Positions 1-5,331 of a DNA stretch of 8,494 nucleotides are shown here, in pieces. The position numbers and the translations under genes are program-made. The stretch covers positions 1 through 8,494 of the forward strand of contig JAAYHI010000095.1 of assembly GCA_012727415.1 (NCBI GenBank), in the 5' to 3' direction. The stretch comes from Bacillota bacterium. Lineage in GTDB: Bacteria; Bacillota; Proteinivoracia; UBA4975. Each line of letters starts with the position of its first letter. The stretch's first letter is position 1. Below the pieces are notes generated by a model. That model was not told the origin of the DNA, made no database searches, and was given only the letters and a program-made list of their open reading frames with translations.

Positions 1-4
1 GGGA

Positions 5-949
5 ATGACAGATCCGGAAACGCAACTGAAGGAGCTGTTGGCAAAGATCGAAGACCTCAAGGGCTTTTCCCGGGAACAGGGCATTGAACTGGACCAGGAA
101 GTAGCCGCCCTGGAAAAGAAAGCAGAAGCCCTTCGGGAAAAGCTGTATTCCAACCTCAGCGGCTGGCAAAAACTCCAGCTGGCCCGGAACAACAAACGGC
201 CAACAGCCCTGGACTATTTTCAGTTACTCTTTACTGATTTTATTCCCCTCCACGGTGACAGGCAGTTTCGCGATGACCCCGCCCTGGTGGGGGGAATTGC
301 CCTGTTGGCGGGGAGGCCGGTAACAGTCCTCGGCCATCAAAAGGGGCGGGACACCAAGGAAAATATCGCCCGGAATTACGGTATGCCCCATCCCGAGGGG
401 TATCGCAAGGCCTTGCGCCTAATGGAGCAGGCGGAAAAATTCCAGCGCCCGATTATATGTTTTATCGACACTCCCGGTGCCTTTCCCGGCATCGGGGCAG
501 AAGAGCGGGGCCAGAGCGAAGCCATCGCCCGCAACCTCCGGGTGATGGCAGCGCTGAGAACCCCGATAATCAACATTGTCACCGGCGAGGGTGGCAGCGG
601 CGGGGCATTGGCCCTTGGCATTGGCGATTGTCTCCTGATGCTGGAGAACGCTGTGTATTCAGTTATTTCTCCAGAAGGATGCGCTGCCATACTCTGGAAA
701 GACGCCAGTCGTGCCAGGGATGCTGCCGCGGCCCTCAAGCTCACCGCCCAGGATTTGCGAGCATTTGGCGTCGTCGATGAAATCATACCCGAGCCTGCCA
801 AAGGTCTGCAGGAAAGCTGGGAGTTGGGCTTGCCCGCCATTAAGGAAGCCCTGGTCAGGCATCTGGACATCCTTGAACATTTGCCTGAGGAAGTCTTGTT
901 GCAGCGGCGCTGGCGCCGCCTCCACGCCCTGGGCCAGTGGCAGGAATGA
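5..949 (+). CDS. accA: Acetyl-CoA carboxylase carboxyltransferase, alpha subunit
   Basis: AccA pairs with AccD to form the carboxyltransferase of acetyl-CoA carboxylase. This cytoplasmic enzyme moves the carboxyl group from carboxybiotin to acetyl-CoA, giving malonyl-CoA, the first step of fatty acid synthesis. The 314-residue product has the family's usual length. An N-terminal helical region (about 1-55) precedes the crotonase-like carboxyltransferase domain. Family landmarks are the LDYFQLLFTDF segment, NYGMPHPEGYRKALRLM, ICFIDTPGAFPG, the glycine-rich GEGGSGG at residues 194-200 that helps form an oxyanion hole, and SVISPEG ending at 225. The ATG at 5 overlaps a TGA at 6-8, which would suit translational coupling to an upstream accD, but accD itself is outside the window. 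The ribosome binding site is also mostly off the edge, so the start is likely but not proven. No terminator follows directly. Confidence 0.96.
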   Translation: MTDPETQLKELLAKIEDLKGFSREQGIELDQEVAALEKKAEALREKLYSNLSGWQKLQLARNNKRPTALDYFQLLFTDFIPLHGDRQFRDDPALVGGIALLAGRPVTVLGHQKGRDTKENIARNYGMPHPEGYRKALRLMEQAEKFQRPIICFIDTPGAFPGIGAEERGQSEAIARNLRVMAALRTPIINIVTGEGGSGGALALGIGDCLLMLENAVYSVISPEGCAAILWKDASRARDAAAALKLTAQDLRAFGVVDEIIPEPAKGLQESWELGLPAIKEALVRHLDILEHLPEEVLLQRRWRRLHALGQWQE

Positions 950-977
950 ATTTGCAGGCCAAAGTCGTGGAAAACTA
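947..977 (+). promoter_or_regulatory. Putative sigma-G (forespore) promoter for the spore protein gene
   Basis: TGAATT at 947-952 and AAAACTA at 971-977 are separated by 18 nt. I recall the Bacillus sigma-G consensus as about TGAATA, a 17-18 nt spacer and CATACTA, so the matches are 5 of 6 and 5 of 7. The -35 overlaps the accA stop codon. The gene just downstream encodes a spore protein of the kind normally made under sigma-G, which supports the call. The expected start of transcription is around 983-985. It was found by eye, so chance is not excluded. Confidence 0.5.
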
Positions 978-981
978 AAAT

Positions 982-997
982 GCAGGCTTATGCCTGC
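982..997 (+). promoter_or_regulatory. Hairpin at the predicted 5' end of the spore protein mRNA
   Basis: GCAGGC at 982-987 and GCCTGC at 992-997 form a perfect 6-bp stem with a TTAT loop. It ends four bases before the GGAGGTG ribosome binding site. No T-run follows on the plus strand, so it does not look like an intrinsic terminator for accA. If the proposed sigma-G promoter is right, the hairpin lies at the extreme 5' end of the transcript, where it could protect the message from decay or tune translation. That role is inference. Confidence 0.45.
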
Positions 998-1000
998 CGG

Positions 1001-1007
1001 GGAGGTG
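1001..1007 (+). promoter_or_regulatory. Ribosome binding site selecting the TTG start at 1013
   Basis: GGAGGTG lies 5 nt before TTG at 1013 and only 2 nt before the in-frame GTG at 1010. The in-frame ATG at 980 lies upstream of this site, has no Shine-Dalgarno of its own, and would precede the predicted transcription start. TTG at 1013 is therefore the preferred start. Confidence 0.7.
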
Positions 1008-1012
1008 CTGTG

Positions 1013-1216
1013 TTGGCAAGACGCCGTAAGCTGTTGACGCCTGAAGCTGAACAGGTTATGGACCAGTTCAAGTATGAAGTTGCTGCTGAACTGGGGCTTG
1101 CCGACAAAATTGCCCGTCAGGGGTGGGGGGAAATGACCACCCGTGAATGCGGCAAGGTCGGCGGCACTATGGTCAGGAAGATGATAGAGATGGTTGAGGA
1201 CCATTTGGACCGCTGA
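1013..1216 (+). CDS. Small acid-soluble spore protein, alpha/beta type
   Basis: Alpha/beta-type SASPs coat DNA in the dormant spore, protect it from UV and chemical damage, and are cut by the GPR protease at germination. The product has 67 residues from the TTG start, in the family's usual range of about 60-75. Residues 20-29, KYEVAAELGL, fit the first family signature (K-x-E-[IV]-A-x-[DE]-hydrophobic-G-hydrophobic). The expected GPR cut is between E22 and V23. The second conserved block, around RECGKVGGTMVRKMI (44-58), fits the family except for E45, where Ser, Ala or Gln is usual. The GWGEMTTRE segment (37-45) recalls clostridial members. It is monocistronic between a putative sigma-G promoter and a strong terminator. 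Which SASP paralogue it is cannot be told from one window, so no symbol is given. Confidence 0.93.
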   Translation: MARRRKLLTPEAEQVMDQFKYEVAAELGLADKIARQGWGEMTTRECGKVGGTMVRKMIEMVEDHLDR

Positions 1217-1217
1217 C

Positions 1218-1256
1218 AAAAGGCCGGGGGGCGCAACTGCGCCCCCCAGCCTTTTT
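1218..1256. terminator. Bidirectional intrinsic terminator between convergent genes
   Basis: A 9-bp GC stem (GGGGGGCGC at 1226-1234 with GCGCCCCCC at 1239-1247, loop AACT) is extended after one C/A mismatch by AAAAGGC (1218-1224) pairing with GCCTTTT (1249-1255). On the plus strand it is followed by TTTTT, and the A-run on the other side gives a T-run on the minus strand. It can therefore end both the spore protein transcript and the chr transcript. The minus-strand TAA stop (1255-1257) overlaps the T-run. Confidence 0.93.
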
Positions 1257-1773
1257 ATAGTATATAGCCGTACAGCACTATACCGAGGAGACCTGACCCC
1301 AGGATGATCAGGATGGGGCTGATTTTCGTTTTTGCCACTAACACAAAGGCTGTCAGGGCTATAGCCACATCTGCATAATTGGTAAAGGCCGGCTTGATCA
1401 GGCCGAGGACCGCCGCTGCAATGAGGGCGGTTACTGTAATGGCAACGCCCCTGAGAGCAACTGAGTATTTGCTTGCTCTGAGCTTGGCCAGCAAATGGGA
1501 GAATATCACCATGATGATGAGGGAAGGGGCGACGACGCCGAAAGTTGCCAGGGCGGCCCCGCCGACACCGTACAGCTGATAGCCGATAAAAGTTGCGGAA
1601 TTGACTGCGATTGGCCCCGGGGTCATCTCGGCGATGGCGACGATGTTGAGGAATTCAGCCAGGGTAAGCCAGTTGTGAGCGATTATTTCTTCTTGCATCA
1701 GGGGAATCATGGCATAGCCGCCGCCGAAGGTAAAGAGGCCGATTTTAAAGAAGGTAATAAACAGGGTCCACAT
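1255..1773 (-). CDS. chrA: Chromate transporter family protein, short-chain CHR subunit (second gene of pair)
   Basis: This 172-residue hydrophobic protein consists of one CHR domain. The conserved FGGGYAMIPLMQEE lies at about residues 16-29 and TPGPIAVNSATFIGYQ at about 51-66. Several membrane segments follow, including one near the C-terminus around SPILIILGSGLLGIVLYGY. Short-chain CHR proteins are usually encoded as tandem pairs and are thought to act together as one carrier; characterised ChrA proteins expel chromate. Here the partner gene ends 2 nt before this ATG, and the ribosome binding site AAAGGAGG (1781-1788 on this strand) lies inside the partner's coding end, so translation is probably coupled. 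The real substrate could be another anion, because many family members are named by homology only. The symbol denotes the family, not a proven function. Confidence 0.92.
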   Translation of the reverse strand: MWTLFITFFKIGLFTFGGGYAMIPLMQEEIIAHNWLTLAEFLNIVAIAEMTPGPIAVNSATFIGYQLYGVGGAALATFGVVAPSLIIMVIFSHLLAKLRASKYSVALRGVAITVTALIAAAVLGLIKPAFTNYADVAIALTAFVLVAKTKISPILIILGSGLLGIVLYGYIL

Positions 1774-1775
1774 TT

Positions 1776-2336
1776 TCAGGCCTCCTTTCCCTGTTGCTTT
1801 TGGGAACTGGCCCAGATGACAGTGGCAATGCCGCTGCCCAGGATGATGAAGATGGGGTGCAGTTTGGGAACAAAAATAATGAGGGCCAGAGAGGTGAGGA
1901 ATAATAGCAAGCTGGCAGTGTTGCCAATGAGCTTGCGTGCCATTTTCCAGGCCACATGGGCAATGAGGGCCACCACCGCGGGCCGGACGCCGGCGAAGAA
2001 ATTTAAGGCCGGCTGCCAGTTGAGTATGTTGCGAAAGAAGATGGCAATTGCCAGGATGATGAGAAAAGAGGGCAGGACAGCCCCCAGGCAGCCGGCAATG
2101 ACTCCCGGCAGCCCCGCCATCTGTTTGCCAATGAGGATGGCGGTGTTTACGGCAATGGGACCTGGGGCAGACTGAGTTACGGCGATAGTTTCCATAAATT
2201 CTTGTTCATCCAGCCATCCCAGGCGGTCGACTATATCCCTTTGCATTACCGGCAACATGGCATAGCCGCCGCCAATGGTAAAGGCTCCGATCTTAAAAAA
2301 GCTGCTGAATATTTGCCAGATAAGTTGCATCGACAA
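1776..2336 (-). CDS. chrA: Chromate transporter family protein, short-chain CHR subunit (first gene of pair)
   Basis: This 186-residue CHR-domain protein is homologous to its downstream neighbour. Both share the F-K-I-G-x-F-T-x-GGGYAM-P-MQ block (here about residues 14-32) and the PGPIAVNTA block (about 58-66). Hydrophobic segments fill the rest up to a short charged tail, SSQKQQGKEA. The start is taken as TTG at 2336, which lies 5 nt after GGGAGGA; an ATG two codons later (2330) is the alternative and changes little. The gene leads a two-gene minus-strand operon, transcribed away from scfA from a strong extended -10 promoter. The two short proteins would replace the single long ChrA with two CHR domains found in proteobacteria. 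Chromate export is assigned by family only. Confidence 0.92.
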   Translation of the reverse strand: MSMQLIWQIFSSFFKIGAFTIGGGYAMLPVMQRDIVDRLGWLDEQEFMETIAVTQSAPGPIAVNTAILIGKQMAGLPGVIAGCLGAVLPSFLIILAIAIFFRNILNWQPALNFFAGVRPAVVALIAHVAWKMARKLIGNTASLLLFLTSLALIIFVPKLHPIFIILGSGIATVIWASSQKQQGKEA

Positions 2337-2341
2337 GAAGA

Positions 2342-2348
2342 TCCTCCC
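2342..2348 (-). promoter_or_regulatory. Ribosome binding site of the first chr gene
   Basis: On the minus strand GGGAGGA lies 5 nt before TTG at 2336 and 11 nt before ATG at 2330. The shorter spacing favours the TTG, though not decisively. Confidence 0.6.
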
Positions 2349-2365
2349 TTCAGTGAAACAATGTT

Positions 2366-2374
2366 ATTATACCA
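2366..2374 (-). promoter_or_regulatory. Extended -10 sigma-A promoter for the chr pair
   Basis: Read on the minus strand the sequence is TGGTATAAT, a perfect TATAAT with the TGn extension. No convincing -35 hexamer lies 16-18 nt upstream, which is common for extended -10 promoters. Transcription would start near 2359, giving a leader of about 22 nt before the TTG start. The missing -35 lies where the inverted repeat at 2380-2398 sits, so an activator or repressor could act there. Confidence 0.7.
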
Positions 2375-2379
2375 CAGTA

Positions 2380-2398
2380 TTGCCGGGGGAATCGGCAA
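2380..2398. repeat. Inverted repeat between divergent promoters, possible operator
   Basis: TTGCCG at 2380-2385 and CGGCAA at 2393-2398 are perfect inverted half-sites around a 7-nt centre. The element covers the spacer and -35 region of the chr promoter and ends 4 nt before the TTGTCA -35 of the scfA promoter. There is no T-run and it is not inside a predicted transcript, so a protein binding site is more likely than a terminator. No regulator gene is in the window. Confidence 0.4.
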
Positions 2399-2402
2399 GA
2401 TA

Positions 2403-2431
2403 TTGTCACTCTATAGTAAACGTGATAAGAT
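2403..2431 (+). promoter_or_regulatory. Probable sigma-A promoter of the scfA-scfB unit
   Basis: TTGTCA (2403-2408, 5 of 6 to consensus) and TAAGAT (2426-2431, 4 of 6) are 17 nt apart. A second possible -10, TATAGT at 2412-2417, has no matching -35. Either would leave a short leader before the AAGGAGG ribosome binding site at 2443-2449. Confidence 0.5.
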
Positions 2432-2457
2432 AAGCTATATGCAAGGAGGCTGAAAAT

Positions 2458-2595
2458 ATGAAACATGTAGTAACCGTTTACAGCGGAGAAAAGAACACTG
2501 CCGCCAAAGGCTGTGGCCAGTGCGCCACCTCTTGCCAGTCGGCCTGCAAGACATCCTGCACTGTTGGCAATCAGGTATGTGTCAACAAGGGATGA
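2458..2595 (+). CDS. scfA: Six-cysteine ranthipeptide precursor SCIFF
   Basis: This 45-residue peptide has cysteines at 19, 22, 26, 30, 34 and 41, the six-cysteine pattern that names SCIFF (six Cys in forty-five residues). It starts MKHVVTVYSG, close to the MKH start usual in the family, and contains the hallmark CQSACKTSCTVGNQ (26-39). The leader is about residues 1-18. In characterised clostridial SCIFF systems the maturase links a Cys to a Thr five residues later by a thioether; the equivalent pair here would be C30 and T35, by my alignment from memory. A strong AAGGAGG lies 8 nt before the ATG. The stop overlaps the start of scfB. The mature product's function is not known in any organism I can recall. 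Confidence 0.95.
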   Translation: MKHVVTVYSGEKNTAAKGCGQCATSCQSACKTSCTVGNQVCVNKG

Positions 2596-3974
2596 CCGGA
2601 AGCAATTATCATTTTTTCAGTCACGGCGGGCTCAATATTCTCTTGGATGTGCCCACCGGGGCTGTTCACGTTCTTGATGCCATTGCTGCCAGGGTATTTC
2701 CGTACTTTGTCGCCGGCAAAATAACAGAGCTGGAAGAGGATTTCGCCACAGAACTATCTCAGGCGCGGCTGGCCTGGGAGGAACTTCAGGGCCTGACGGA
2801 TGCGGGAATGCTTCTAAGCCCCGAACCTCATTTCAGTCAGAGGCCGGGAGGAGGGGAACTGAAAGCCCTTTGCCTCCATGTGGCCCATGACTGTGATTTG
2901 CGTTGCCGCTATTGTTTTGCCGGCACGGGTGCCTTTGGCGGTGCCCGGTCGCTAATGGACTTTGCCACAGCCAAAAAAGCAGTGGATATGCTTTTTTCTT
3001 CCGCTGCCCGGGTGTATGAGATTGATTTTTTTGGCGGCGAACCGCTGCTGAACTTGGAAGTGGTGGAGGAAACAGCAGCTTATGCCCGGCAGCGAGCCAG
3101 GGCCCTGGGCAAGAAAGTTAACTTAACTTTGACCACCAATGGGTTTTCTCTTAACAAAGAAGCCCGGGACAGGCTGGTTGCCCTTAACCTGGATATCATC
3201 CTCAGCCACGACGGCCGGGAGAAAGTGCACAATGCTGCGCGGCCCTGCCCCGGGGGAGGTTCCAGCTATAAGGAAATTACTCGCAACATCCTGGAATTAG
3301 TTCCCCTTCTGGGGGAAAGATATTATATCCGCGGAACATATACCGCCCGGAATAAGGATTTTGTCCGGGATATCCGCCACTGGCTGGATTTGGGCCTCAG
3401 GCGCTTTTCCATGGAGCCCGTTGTCCTCCCCCCAGGCTCAAAGATGGCCCTCACTGAGAAAGACCTGCCTTTTTTGCGGGAGCAGTACTGGCAGCTGGCG
3501 GAACTGGCCCTGCAGGAACCCTTTACTTTTTTTCACTTTAATCTCGACTGGGAGCACGGCCAGTGTGGTGCCAGAAGGGCCGCAGGCTGTGGCGCCGGTA
3601 TTGAATATGCGGCAGTGGATCCCCAGGGGGGGATTTTCCCCTGCCACCAGTTTGTTGGGGAAGAGGCCTGGCTGCTGGGCACTGTCGATACCGGAATTGT
3701 TAACGCAGCCCTGCAGGACAGATTTCGCACTCTGGGCATTGCCGACAAAGAAGCCTGCCAAAAATGCTGGGCCCGTTACCACTGTGGGGGAGGCTGTCAC
3801 GCCAATGCCTGGTGGATAAATACAAAGCTCGAACAACCCTATGAGCTGGGTTGCCGGCTGTTAAGGATGCGGACAGAGGCCGCCATATATCTAAAAGTCA
3901 AGCAAGCTTTGAGCCTAAATTGCAGTGAGGGGGATTTCCATGGCAAACAAAAAGGGTACAAACAAGCGCAATAG
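2592..3974 (+). CDS. scfB: Thioether-forming SCIFF peptide maturase (radical SAM/SPASM)
   Basis: ScfB is a cytoplasmic iron-sulfur enzyme that uses S-adenosylmethionine to form a Cys-Thr thioether in the SCIFF peptide. The 460-residue product has an N-terminal peptide-binding region (about 1-90; the NILLDVPTGAVHVLD start is typical). The radical SAM core carries C101-x3-C105-x2-C108 for the catalytic 4Fe-4S cluster and GGEP at 148-151 for SAM binding. A SPASM domain follows, with C333-x12-G-x4-C351 and C389-x2-C392-x5-C398-x3-C402 then C421, the layout expected for two auxiliary clusters; C325 is an extra nearby cysteine. The ATG at 2592 overlaps the scfA stop (ATGA), with only a weak AAGGG beside it, so translation is probably coupled to scfA at a lower rate. 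An upstream in-frame ATG at 2577 has no better ribosome binding site and would extend past the usual family N-terminus. Confidence 0.96.
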   Translation: MTGSNYHFFSHGGLNILLDVPTGAVHVLDAIAARVFPYFVAGKITELEEDFATELSQARLAWEELQGLTDAGMLLSPEPHFSQRPGGGELKALCLHVAHDCDLRCRYCFAGTGAFGGARSLMDFATAKKAVDMLFSSAARVYEIDFFGGEPLLNLEVVEETAAYARQRARALGKKVNLTLTTNGFSLNKEARDRLVALNLDIILSHDGREKVHNAARPCPGGGSSYKEITRNILELVPLLGERYYIRGTYTARNKDFVRDIRHWLDLGLRRFSMEPVVLPPGSKMALTEKDLPFLREQYWQLAELALQEPFTFFHFNLDWEHGQCGARRAAGCGAGIEYAAVDPQGGIFPCHQFVGEEAWLLGTVDTGIVNAALQDRFRTLGIADKEACQKCWARYHCGGGCHANAWWINTKLEQPYELGCRLLRMRTEAAIYLKVKQALSLNCSEGDFHGKQKGYKQAQ

Positions 3975-4518
3975 ACTGCGGGGCAGAAGGACGGGAGAGG
4001 GAGCAAAAATTGCCCTCCTGTTGGCATTAATCCTCATCGAAGTGGGTATCATCGCTGGTTCAGTATGGTACTACTTGTCTTTCCAGCCCCGGGCCCAGGA
4101 AGAAGTTGTCGCCACAGCAGCCAATTTCGCCAAAGAGTTCTTTACTGTAGAGCACACCGCCATTACCGGCGAGGAAGCCAAGGGCTTGATGACTGCAAGC
4201 CATGCTGAGCAGGTTCTTGCCAGCGGCAGGGTTGAAGCCTGGAAAGAGCAGGAGTTGGCCGTTGCGGTAAAGGGCGATGTGGAAGTAAGGATTCTTGAGC
4301 AAAAACTGCGCACCGCCGCGGTTCGCGTTATTTTCTGGCAGCAGGAAGAAGCCAAAGAACAAGAGGGCATGGAATATTTGATTTACTATGACTTAGACCT
4401 GGTCCGCACCCAGGGGCGTTGGCTGGTAGATAATATTCATGTGGCCAATCCCGAAGAGCTGGCGACACTGCGGCGCAATAAGGGTGTATGGGAAGAGCAC
4501 TACGGAGAGACGGAGTAA
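3940..4518 (+). CDS. Hypothetical single-pass membrane protein in the ranthipeptide unit
   Basis: I do not recognise this family. The 192-residue product has a very basic N-terminus (KKGTNKRNRLRGRR within 4-17) and one strong membrane segment at about 22-46. The rest, about 145 residues, is soluble and charged, and by the positive-inside rule should lie outside the membrane. An initial helix (VVATAANFAKEFF) followed by mixed strands ending in YYDLDLVRTQGRWLVDNI resembles the small cone-shaped NTF2-like fold; this is a guess from pattern only. The ATG at 3940 follows AGGGGGA at 3928-3934; a GTG at 3925 is less likely because it lies within that site. The coding start overlaps scfB by 35 nt in another frame, so the two are co-transcribed, and a terminator follows 6 nt after the stop. 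It could be a partner, sensor or anchor for the modified peptide, but nothing proves this. Confidence 0.82.
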   Translation: MANKKGTNKRNRLRGRRTGEGAKIALLLALILIEVGIIAGSVWYYLSFQPRAQEEVVATAANFAKEFFTVEHTAITGEEAKGLMTASHAEQVLASGRVEAWKEQELAVAVKGDVEVRILEQKLRTAAVRVIFWQQEEAKEQEGMEYLIYYDLDLVRTQGRWLVDNIHVANPEELATLRRNKGVWEEHYGETE

Positions 4519-4524
4519 ACCACA

Positions 4525-4548
4525 GAGCAGGAATTATCCTGCTCTTTT
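4525..4548 (+). terminator. Intrinsic terminator closing the scfA-scfB unit
   Basis: GAGCAGGA (4525-4532) and TCCTGCTC (4537-4544) form a perfect 8-bp stem with an ATTA loop, followed by TTTT and then CCCG. The T-run is short, so some read-through into the next gene is likely. Confidence 0.85.
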
Positions 4549-4561
4549 CCCGTTGAGCTGT

Positions 4562-4568
4562 AAAGGGG
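4562..4568 (+). promoter_or_regulatory. Ribosome binding site setting the TTG start of the HD-domain gene
   Basis: AAAGGGG (4562-4568, the final base of the tract falling at 4567) lies about 8 nt before TTG at 4577 and about 5 nt before the in-frame GTG at 4574. Both starts are possible; the TTG has the better spacing. Confidence 0.55.
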
Positions 4569-4576
4569 TAGATGTG

Positions 4577-5242
4577 TTGAAGCGGATACTTGTTGATGAT
4601 ATACGTAAGTTACCTATGGTGCGGGCATTTATTGAATCAGGCAACAGAAACCTGGGGGCCATGGGCTATACCGAGCACTCCTTCCGCCATGCTGACCTGG
4701 TGTCCAGTATTGCCGCCAATATTTTGGAGCGGTTGGGTTACCCCCCGCGGGATTGTGAACTCGTTGCCATCGCCGGCTACCTCCATGACATTGGCAACGC
4801 CATAACCCGGTATAACCACGGCCAGTCCGGGGCATACCTGGCAATGAAGATTTTGCAGGACCTGGAAATGCCCTGGGAAGAGATCGCGCTGATCATTGGC
4901 GCCATCGGCAACCATGAGGAGGAGTACGGACAACCCGTCAATAACATTGCTGCCGCTTTAATATTGGCAGATAAGTCCGATGTCCACACCTCCAGGGTGC
5001 GCAACCCCGATTTCTCCAGCTTTGACATTCACGACCGCGTTAATTTTGCCGTCAAGCACTCTTTTTTGCGGGTGGACTCTTCCGCAAGAACTGTCACTTT
5101 GGAGCTGAAGATTGACACCGAGATCAGCGGCGTCATGGAGTACTTTGAGATTTTCTTAACCAGGATGGTCATGTGCCGGCGAGCTGCGGCCGCCCTGGAC
5201 AGTTCTTTTTCTTTGGTCATCAATGACACCAAGTTGTTGTAG
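4577..5242 (+). CDS. HD-domain protein, putative metal-dependent phosphohydrolase
   Basis: The 221-residue soluble protein has an HD-superfamily core: H34 and H38 in EHSFRH, the H70-D71 pair in LHDIGN, H81 in YNHGQ, H113 in GNHEEE and D132 in ILADKSDVH. These are the metal-binding positions of a hydrolase acting on phosphate esters or nucleotides, and enough are present to suggest a two-metal site. The C-terminal part, with DIHDRVNFAVKHSF, TLELKIDTEISGVMEYFEIFLTRM and VINDTKLL, is as well conserved in the clostridial proteins I remember, whose substrate is unknown. The TTG start at 4577 is preferred, with GTG at 4574 as alternative. No promoter is evident in the 28 nt after the upstream terminator, so it may depend on read-through or on a promoter inside the previous gene. 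No terminator separates it from secD. Confidence 0.88.
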   Translation: MKRILVDDIRKLPMVRAFIESGNRNLGAMGYTEHSFRHADLVSSIAANILERLGYPPRDCELVAIAGYLHDIGNAITRYNHGQSGAYLAMKILQDLEMPWEEIALIIGAIGNHEEEYGQPVNNIAAALILADKSDVHTSRVRNPDFSSFDIHDRVNFAVKHSFLRVDSSARTVTLELKIDTEISGVMEYFEIFLTRMVMCRRAAAALDSSFSLVINDTKLL

Positions 5243-5264
5243 GGGTCCGGGGTGCTGGAATTCG

Positions 5265-5294
5265 TTGACACTCTTCCCGGGCCAGGGTTATAAT
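5265..5294 (+). promoter_or_regulatory. Consensus sigma-A promoter for secD-secF
   Basis: TTGACA (5265-5270) and TATAAT (5289-5294) match the vegetative consensus at all 12 positions, with an 18-nt spacer. Transcription should start near 5301, giving a leader of about 30 nt. It lies in the gap after the HD-domain gene, so secDF has its own strong promoter. Confidence 0.92.
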
Positions 5295-5331
5295 GAAAAA
5301 AGTATTGCTGTAGAGGAAGGAGAGAGTGGCG

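Noticed and set aside
1..8. End of accD at the left edge
   Set aside because: A TGA at 6-8 overlapping the accA ATG would fit, but one or two codons cannot identify a gene.
982..997. Hairpin as an intrinsic terminator of accA
   Set aside because: No T-run follows on the plus strand; the stem is short and runs straight into a ribosome binding site.
980..1012. ATG at 980 as the start of the spore protein
   Set aside because: It lies upstream of the only good ribosome binding site, would translate through the hairpin, and adds residues not typical of the family.
659..1219. 186-codon minus-strand open frame opposite accA and the spore protein gene
   Set aside because: It crosses two genes with family signatures, their intergenic promoter region and a hairpin, and resembles no family.
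1495..2175. 226-codon plus-strand open frame across the chr pair
   Set aside because: It runs antisense through both CHR-domain genes, and its translation is rich in Met and Arg, as expected for the complement of hydrophobic membrane protein codons.
2520..2591. Longer N-terminus for the maturase, starting within scfA
   Set aside because: The extra 24 residues are scfA codons read in another frame, and the family N-terminus matches the start at 2592.
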